From positions 4,381,147-4,445,146 of the forward strand of contig OX442429.1 in the NCBI GenBank assembly GCA_949361645.1: a stretch of 64,000 bases of DNA, given 5' to 3'. Below are positions 58,293-64,000 of this stretch, one piece after another. The translations under genes were made by a program, and so were the position numbers. Under the pieces are notes generated by a model. The model searched no databases. It had not been told where the DNA came from and worked only from the letters and a program-made list of their open reading frames with translations. Within the stretch, counting starts at the first letter, position 1. The number at the start of each line of letters is the position of its first letter. Source of the DNA: Spongilla lacustris. Lineage: Eukaryota > Porifera > Demospongiae > Spongillida > Spongillidae.

Positions 58293-58493
58293 ATCAATAG
58301 GGAGCTGTTTATGCATCTTTCCGATCCTACATTCGGATCGGCACTATTGTTAATATTCATTTTTAAAAAAACCGGTAACTGCCTGGAATATACATGTATT
58401 GTATTGACTGTATCAGTATGTAATACCAGCCGCCTGAGTCTCGATCGAGCGCGTGCAAGTATTAATTACCGGCTTCGAGGGTGATTACTATTG

Positions 58494-58733
58494 TTATTAT
58501 TATTATTATTTATTTATTTTTTCCAAGGATATCTACATTAATACAATTTTAATAATTTTACATAACAATAATAATAAATTATTATAATTGTCAAGTAGAT
58601 ATACATGACATACGAATCATATTATTCGAATCAAATACGAGTATTATTGCTATTACTATTTTAAACCTAATTACATGCTTGCTATATATATATATATGTT
58701 ATTACATGTTGTAATAAATATAATATATAATAA
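58494..58733. repeat. AT-rich microsatellites
   Basis: (TTA)n and TTTA-type runs at 58494-58525 and (TA)n at about 58684-58698. They adjoin the retroelement ORF, consistent with an AT-rich insertion site. Confidence 0.8.
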
Positions 58734-61499
58734 TATGTATTAGCCTCCCCTGGTAGCCAGTCCTATAATTTAAACTCCAGTGCTGCTCTTCCACCAGATG
58801 TATTACCTTCCCTAGAGGAGGTTTTCAGCCTCAAATGTGCCACCATACGATTTATTCCTAACCGAGCTAAGCATGCCTTCGCAAGAGCTCTCTCTTCATC
58901 CTTACAGAGGGTTGTTTCTGAGAACTCCTTAGATTCCTGGTTGAAGCTTTTTATGCTTCAAAAGTGCATCCTTCCAAGTGCTAAGCGAGGAGGCCGTCAT
59001 AATAAACCAGTCCCCATTGAGGCTCTTTGTGACCTTTGGTTAAAGGATAGCTTCAGTGAATTGTGGAGGATGGCAAGGGCCCGTGCTTTACCATCCAACC
59101 GATTGTATCATGCCAAGGACAGCTCTTCAAAACAACAGGTGATCTCAGCAATCTCCCTTGCCCAAGATGGTCTTTATGGCAAGGCATGTCAGGCATTAGT
59201 TTCATCAGGTGTTGCACCAAATTCTGAAGAGCCATGGCAGTTGCTACTTTCAAAGCACCCCAAGTGTGAACATCCTATCACACCTACTACACCTGAATTT
59301 GATGTTAGCATTCTCAGTAGTGTTAACATAATGGCAATTTTGAGATCATTTCCTAAACTCACTGCTGCTGGGCCTACTGGTCTTCGTGTCCAGCATCTCA
59401 TTGATGCATCAGACTCTCCTTTTCAGACGGCAGTTCTGTCTTCTCTCAAGGCAGTTGTTCATCTTCTTGCATCAGGAAGAGCCCCATCTCAACTGTCTGT
59501 CTTCCTCGCTGGTGGAAACCTGACTGCGTTGAATAAATCTAAGCCTGATTGCCCCCTGGATGTTCGGCCCATTGCGGTTGGAGAAACCCTCCGCCGCCTG
59601 ACAGGAAAGTGTCTGTGTGCTGCAGTGAAATGCAAGGCAGCAGAGTTTTTTCATCCACATCAATTTGGTGTGGCATGCCCTTTTGGCACAGAGAAAATTG
59701 CTCATGGGCTGAGGAGATGTGTTGAGGAGCATTGGAATGACACTGAATTTGCTGTTCTTAAGGTAGATCTGAAGAACGCATTTAATTTGGTGTCACGTCA
59801 AGCTCTATTGATTGAAGTTAAAAATCACTTTCCAGAGTTACTCCCTTGGGCCTGTTGGTGCTATGGGCAACATCCTTTGTTGTGGCACACAATGGGTCAT
59901 CTGCAGTCTGAATCTGGAGTTCAGCAAGGGGATCCACTAGGACCTCTTTTTTTTGACCTGGTCTTGAACTTACTAATTTCTGCTATCACTAAAGATGAGG
60001 TTTGTTCACATCTTCAATTCCATGCCTGGTATCATGATGATAGAGTGCTGGCTGGTCCCATATCTGCAGTACATAGGGCACTGGCATTGATCAAAGGTAT
60101 TGGTCCATCACTTGGCCTCTTTGTGAATGTGTCAAAATGTGAGCTCTTCAGCCAAAGTGATCTGAGCTCTTTCCCATCTGACATGAAACAGTCTCGCAAT
60201 CCCAACATTGAGATCTTGGGAATTCCAATAGGTGACAAAGATTTTTGCTCAGCCTTTGTCTCCAGGAAGAGGTTAGAGGCCAGACCCCTGCTGGAAAGAC
60301 TTGAGGAAGTTGGTGCAGTGGACCCTCAGGTTGCTTTAACACTCTTGCGTATGTGTGGCGGATTCTGTCGGCTTGCACATCTAGCCCGTGCCACTCCTCC
60401 TTCGCTTGTTATGGCTTCTCTTGAGCTTTTTGATGAAGATGTTCGTAGATATTTTTCATCATGCACTGCAGTTGATACAACTGATGTTGCCTGGCAGCAA
60501 GCCCAGCTAAGCCTAAGCAAAGGAGGGTTGGGCATGAGGTCTCTGTCCGGCCACTCACCTGCAGCATTCATTGCATCTCTATGCTCCTCTGGCTATGGCT
60601 CCATATCAGATCACCATCTCTCTCATGCAGTACAGACATTTAATGCATCCGTATTTCATTCTGATGCAATTCAGACAGATGGTTTAGTTTCATCTCCAGT
60701 CCATCAAAAGCAACTTTCGAGCAAGATTGATATCCATCAGTTCAATAGCATCCTGATTGCTTCTTCTGTTGCTGATAAGGCTCGTCTGTTGTCTGTCTCA
60801 TCCCCACATGCTGCTTCATGGCTGTCTGTAGTCCCTTCTGAAGGTCTCGGCCTTCATCTTGAGCCTTCAGTATTCCAGGTAGCTGTCAAGTGGTGGCTTG
60901 GTTTGGACACCTCTAATGGTTCCCAGTGTGCCCTATGCCCAAACAGCACATTAGATCCCCTTGGTCACCATGCCACAACATCCAAAAAAGGAGGAGACGT
61001 GGTCATCCGTCACAACCATCTGCGCAATGTGTTGGTGGAGACTTGCCGTAGAGCCCACTTGAGTGTGAAGGTGGAGATGGGTAGCAACCTTACTTCAGAC
61101 CATGACCACTCACGCCCCACAGACATTTTGCTACCCAATTGGGCCCTTGGTAAACCAGCTGCCTTTGATATCTCAGTGACATCACCGCTAAATCCTAACG
61201 TTTTATCAGTAGCGGGATTGTCAGCTGGGGCAGCTGCGTTGTCCACTGAAGAGCGCAAACACATGGAAAATGACCCCAAATGCAATGCCTTGGGGTGGTG
61301 TTGTATACCTCTGGTTGCAGAGTCGTATGTTGCTTGGGGAAAAGAAGCCATAGATTCATTTAAAATGCTTGCCTCCCGTCTTGCTATAACATCGGGCAAA
61401 ACAAAATCAGCTGTGCTGTCTGAGCTGTACAGTAGGCTCAAACTGCATTTGGTGAGAGCGAATGCAACAACGATCCTCTCCAGGTGGCTCCCATCTTAA
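58734..61499 (+). CDS. Non-LTR-type RT with C-terminal endonuclease
   Basis: Open for about 920 codons without a lesion; no ATG before 58953, so the 5' end is probably truncated. RT: GPTGLRVQHLIDA, DVRPIAVGETLRRL, motif A VLKVDLKNAFN (Asp at 59767), GVQQGDPLGPLFF, motif C YHDD at 60030-60041, then LGLFVNVSKCELF. After the RT comes a Cys/His motif (CALC at 60927-60938, HH at 60966-60971), RHNHL, then SRPTDILL (Asp at 61122) and AAFDISV (Asp at 61167), the arrangement of the restriction-like endonuclease of R2/NeSL-type elements. So it likely nicks DNA and primes cDNA synthesis there. Clade assignment is inference. A 3' fragment of a sibling lies at 17547-17775. Confidence 0.82.
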   Translation, partial: YVLASPGSQSYNLNSSAALPPDVLPSLEEVFSLKCATIRFIPNRAKHAFARALSSSLQRVVSENSLDSWLKLFMLQKCILPSAKRGGRHNKPVPIEALCDLWLKDSFSELWRMARARALPSNRLYHAKDSSSKQQVISAISLAQDGLYGKACQALVSSGVAPNSEEPWQLLLSKHPKCEHPITPTTPEFDVSILSSVNIMAILRSFPKLTAAGPTGLRVQHLIDASDSPFQTAVLSSLKAVVHLLASGRAPSQLSVFLAGGNLTALNKSKPDCPLDVRPIAVGETLRRLTGKCLCAAVKCKAAEFFHPHQFGVACPFGTEKIAHGLRRCVEEHWNDTEFAVLKVDLKNAFNLVSRQALLIEVKNHFPELLPWACWCYGQHPLLWHTMGHLQSESGVQQGDPLGPLFFDLVLNLLISAITKDEVCSHLQFHAWYHDDRVLAGPISAVHRALALIKGIGPSLGLFVNVSKCELFSQSDLSSFPSDMKQSRNPNIEILGIPIGDKDFCSAFVSRKRLEARPLLERLEEVGAVDPQVALTLLRMCGGFCRLAHLARATPPSLVMASLELFDEDVRRYFSSCTAVDTTDVAWQQAQLSLSKGGLGMRSLSGHSPAAFIASLCSSGYGSISDHHLSHAVQTFNASVFHSDAIQTDGLVSSPVHQKQLSSKIDIHQFNSILIASSVADKARLLSVSSPHAASWLSVVPSEGLGLHLEPSVFQVAVKWWLGLDTSNGSQCALCPNSTLDPLGHHATTSKKGGDVVIRHNHLRNVLVETCRRAHLSVKVEMGSNLTSDHDHSRPTDILLPNWALGKPAAFDISVTSPLNPNVLSVAGLSAGAAALSTEERKHMENDPKCNALGWCCIPLVAESYVAWGKEAIDSFKMLASRLAITSGKTKSAVLSELYSRLKLHLVRANATTILSRWLPS

Positions 61500-62111
61500 A
61501 GTTTAATTAACTGTAGTGTGATTTAAGTGTTGTGTATATTCTGTCTATAAAATAATTATGTACTTATTGTTTGATGTTTTGTATTTGTGTTAATCAGTTT
61601 GAATAACAATAACATATGGAGAAATGGCCCATACATAGGCGGTCATCATGCTTTTATTTTTAAATTGAATTTTAAAGACATTTATAATTTACTATAAATC
61701 GGTCTGATTGTGAATCTGTGTTTTATATAATTACGACATGAACCATTCGTGTAGTAAAATCAAGACAAAAAATTAATTTCTACCGCGCATAATTTATTCA
61801 TAAACAATATGTCATAACGTAATACCTTGCGTCATCTGGGATTAAGTTACAGTTATTGCGTACGTTGCAACTAGTTAACTGTTAATTGCAGATGAATTAT
61901 AAACGATAATGCACAATCGTAGCTTTGAAGATGTGGAGGCAGCAATAAACGGATTGCCCTGCATGATTTCAACTTCTGAGATTCAGGTGTTTTGGTGAGT
62001 ATACTGTGTGAATTTAGTATGTGCAGAACAGGCATATATTCGATGCAGTGAAGGGGGAGGAGATATGGCCTTCTCCCTATACTAGTACTGTATGGAATTC
62101 TCCCTGTACTG
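61500..62111. other. 3' flank of the retroelement; no gene
   Basis: AT-rich, probably the element's 3' untranslated region at first. No poly-A tail or target duplication could be fixed. Confidence 0.45.
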
Positions 62112-62670
62112 TTGGCCTTCTCCCGGACCGTTAATTGCCCGTCTCCTTATACTGTTGGTCTTCTCGCTATACTGTTGGCCTTCTCCCTATACTGTTGGCC
62201 TTCTCCCTATACTGTTGGCCTTCTCCCTATACTGTTGGCCTGCTCCCTATACAGTTGGCCTTCTCCCTATATACAGTTGGCCTTCTCCCTATACTGTTGG
62301 CCCTTCTCCCTATACATTGGCCTTCTCCCTTATACATTGGCCTTCTCCCTATACTGTTAGCCTTCTCCCTATACATTGGCCTTCTCCCTATACTGTTAGC
62401 CTTCTCCCTATATACTCTTGGCCTTCTCCCTATACTGTTGGCCTTCTCCCTATACTGTTGGCCTTCTCCCTATACTGTTGGCCTTCTCTCTATACTGTTG
62501 GCCTTCTCCCTATACTGTTGGCCTTCTCCCTATACTGTTGGCCGTCTCCCTATGCTGTTGGCTTTCTCCCTATACTGTTGACTTTCTACCTACATGTGTA
62601 CTGTTGGCCTTATCCCTATACTATTTCCTATACAGTTGGCCTTCTCCCTATACTATAGGCTTTCTCCCTA
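62112..62670 (+). repeat. 20-bp minisatellite, about 27 units
   Basis: Unit TTGGCCTTCTCCCTATACTG with small indels and variants (TTAGCC, ATACATTGG). All three plus frames stay largely open because the unit lacks stops; the resulting Leu/Pro/Tyr-rich frames are not credible genes. Confidence 0.95.
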
Positions 62671-63041
62671 TATGAACCACTGAGCATTGTCCATTTGTGT
62701 AGCATCTCTGTCCCTTTGTTTACCATGTGTATAGCTGACCTGTGGGACACACACACCACACATGTGCATGGACACTTCCAGCAAGTCACGCACGCTCAGT
62801 TACAGTGTGGACACTCAATGTAGTAGCTCTACTGGTGGCGATGCACATATTCACAAGTGTCTCCATCATGTGCACACTACACACGCTGATGTAGAGCTGT
62901 GTATTGTGTGCTTCAAACATGGGCACACACACCAATGATGTCCACACATATACCTGTACACAGTGGTACTTACATGTACATCCATATACATCAGATATTA
63001 ATAATAATAATTTGGACACAAACACACACATGCATGTACAT

Positions 63042-63042
<1 letters not shown>

Positions 63043-63097
<55 letters not shown>
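63043..63097 (+). repeat. (AC)n microsatellite
   Basis: About 27 AC repeats after GTACATGT. Confidence 0.97.
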
Positions 63098-63098
<1 letters not shown>

Positions 63099-64000
63099 TT
63101 GCTGTACAACCACAACAAGACACAACAATCTACCAGGAGAGAGCTACCATACTACTGGAGGAGCAGAGGATCAATGAAGACCTACTAACTGCAGTACTAC
63201 AAACCAAAGTATTTACTGGTCTGGCTACTTCCCCAGTCCTTTGAACACAGTGACGACAGATAACAGGTGTGTGAATGGCTGTTTGGGGGCTATTGTGATG
63301 GTGGTTACATGCACTAGAGTACGCATGGTATTTTTGGACATGCTAATTTTTTTTGCATGCATTGGTGTTGAGAACACTTCCTCACTCCCCTGGAGGGGTA
63401 TTGGTGGTGTCATTGGATCACCTCTCCAAATCCCCCAGAAGGGGGGAGGTATCCTTTGTACACATAAAATGCATCACTTGGGTGACGGCTCCATCAGAAG
63501 TCTTTGAACATGCATGTTAAAGTACTTCTGTTTAAGGGCCTGGAGAGGTACATTAACTTGTACATGTACTCTTTGTTACATGTACTATTGTCTATCTTTA
63601 TAGACACCATCTAGATACTGTTACATAATCCTGTACCTAGTATATGTACCCAGGACTAATTTCAAAAATGCTCTCATCTGGTGGCTACCAGATACAGGTA
63701 TAAACCCTAACCCTGACTACCTACACAAAAGTTCTGGTAAATTTAATATTACTACATTTGCATATGAGGCTGTGCTTTAAAAGGCTACCATGCGCTATAT
63801 TCATTTGAGTTGCATGCAACATGTTACCTACATGTACGTGTGGTAACCTTAACCCTTCTATACATGTATGTAGCCAAGTCATCGTATGCCCTTCATGCAA
63901 CTTTTTTGGCTGTAGGTCACTACATGTACATGCAGTGGTAGGTAGTGATTTTAGTGGTTACCTAAGTTTTGCAAAGCAACCACATCCATTGTGTGGACAA
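63098..64000. other. No gene recognised
   Basis: Many ACATGTAC-type palindromic words and no domain. An 88-codon frame at 63241-63507 has a hydrophobic stretch but no other support. Confidence 0.45.

Noticed and set aside
62092..62675. Three overlapping Leu/Pro/Tyr-rich frames up to 188 codons
   Set aside because: Generated by the stop-free 20-bp minisatellite; frames shift with indels and no flanking coding sequence exists.
62904..63188. Thr/His-rich frames over the AC tract
   Set aside because: Product of the (AC)n microsatellite.
63690..63720. Telomere-like CCCTAACCCT
   Set aside because: Only about two repeats; no array.

Overview
The window looks like chromosomal DNA of an early-branching marine metazoan, most likely a demosponge. 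This is an inference from three things: a small-intron gene for an EGF/Ig/fibronectin-III receptor, a very mixed set of transposable elements, and abundant TGCATGCA-type words and homopolymer G/C tracts. There is no prokaryotic operon structure. Most of the 64 kb is repeats and dead or dying mobile elements; only a few loci read as intact protein-coding genes.

Layout. 1-2.0 kb: three clusters of a palindromic minisatellite and a 192-bp hairpin MITE. 2.4-3.2 kb: first copy of a foldback element (second copy at 15 kb). 4.35-10.8 kb: a 6.4-kb DNA transposon with perfect 44-bp terminal inverted repeats and a perfect 9-bp target duplication; it carries a spliced Ulp1/SENP-type cysteine protease gene (minus strand) and about 20 units of a 145/137-bp satellite. 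11.7-16.7 kb: a membrane receptor gene (four calcium-binding EGF exons, an Ig-like exon, an FN3 exon, a Ser/Thr-rich stalk exon, a transmembrane exon), with a foldback element in an intron and a tandemly multiplied splice donor. 17.5 kb: truncated 3' end of an RT-endonuclease retroelement whose long copy is at 58.7-61.5 kb.

20-34 kb is a graveyard: BEL/Pao pol (minus), Gypsy gag (plus), a decayed piggyBac, a Helitron (minus) split by a nearly full-length Ty3/Gypsy element with both LTRs (28149-32076), then a second Gypsy gag relic. 34.8-38.3 kb: a foldback MITE whose right arm was split at a TTAA by a piggyBac element with an intact transposase. 38.7-39.55 kb: remains of a HECT ubiquitin-ligase gene. 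39.5-46 kb: fragments (helix-turn-helix, RING-like, Penelope-like RT, Gypsy RNase H). 46.9-47.9 kb: a 30-bp minisatellite open in several frames. 49.2-52.3 kb: a Merlin/ISXO2-like exon and a complete but frameshifted hAT element. 53.6-54.8 kb: relic of an uncharacterised repeat-borne protein. 56.3-58 kb: GC-rich MITEs. 62.1-62.7 kb: a 20-bp minisatellite. 63.04 kb: an (AC)n tract.

How it fits together: several insertions are nested (Gypsy in Helitron, piggyBac in foldback MITE), which gives relative ages. The most unusual unit is the 6.4-kb Mutator-like element that couples a SUMO-type protease gene with an internal satellite and in which I could not find a transposase. The intact piggyBac, the RT-endonuclease ORF and the receptor gene are the best candidates for functional coding sequence.
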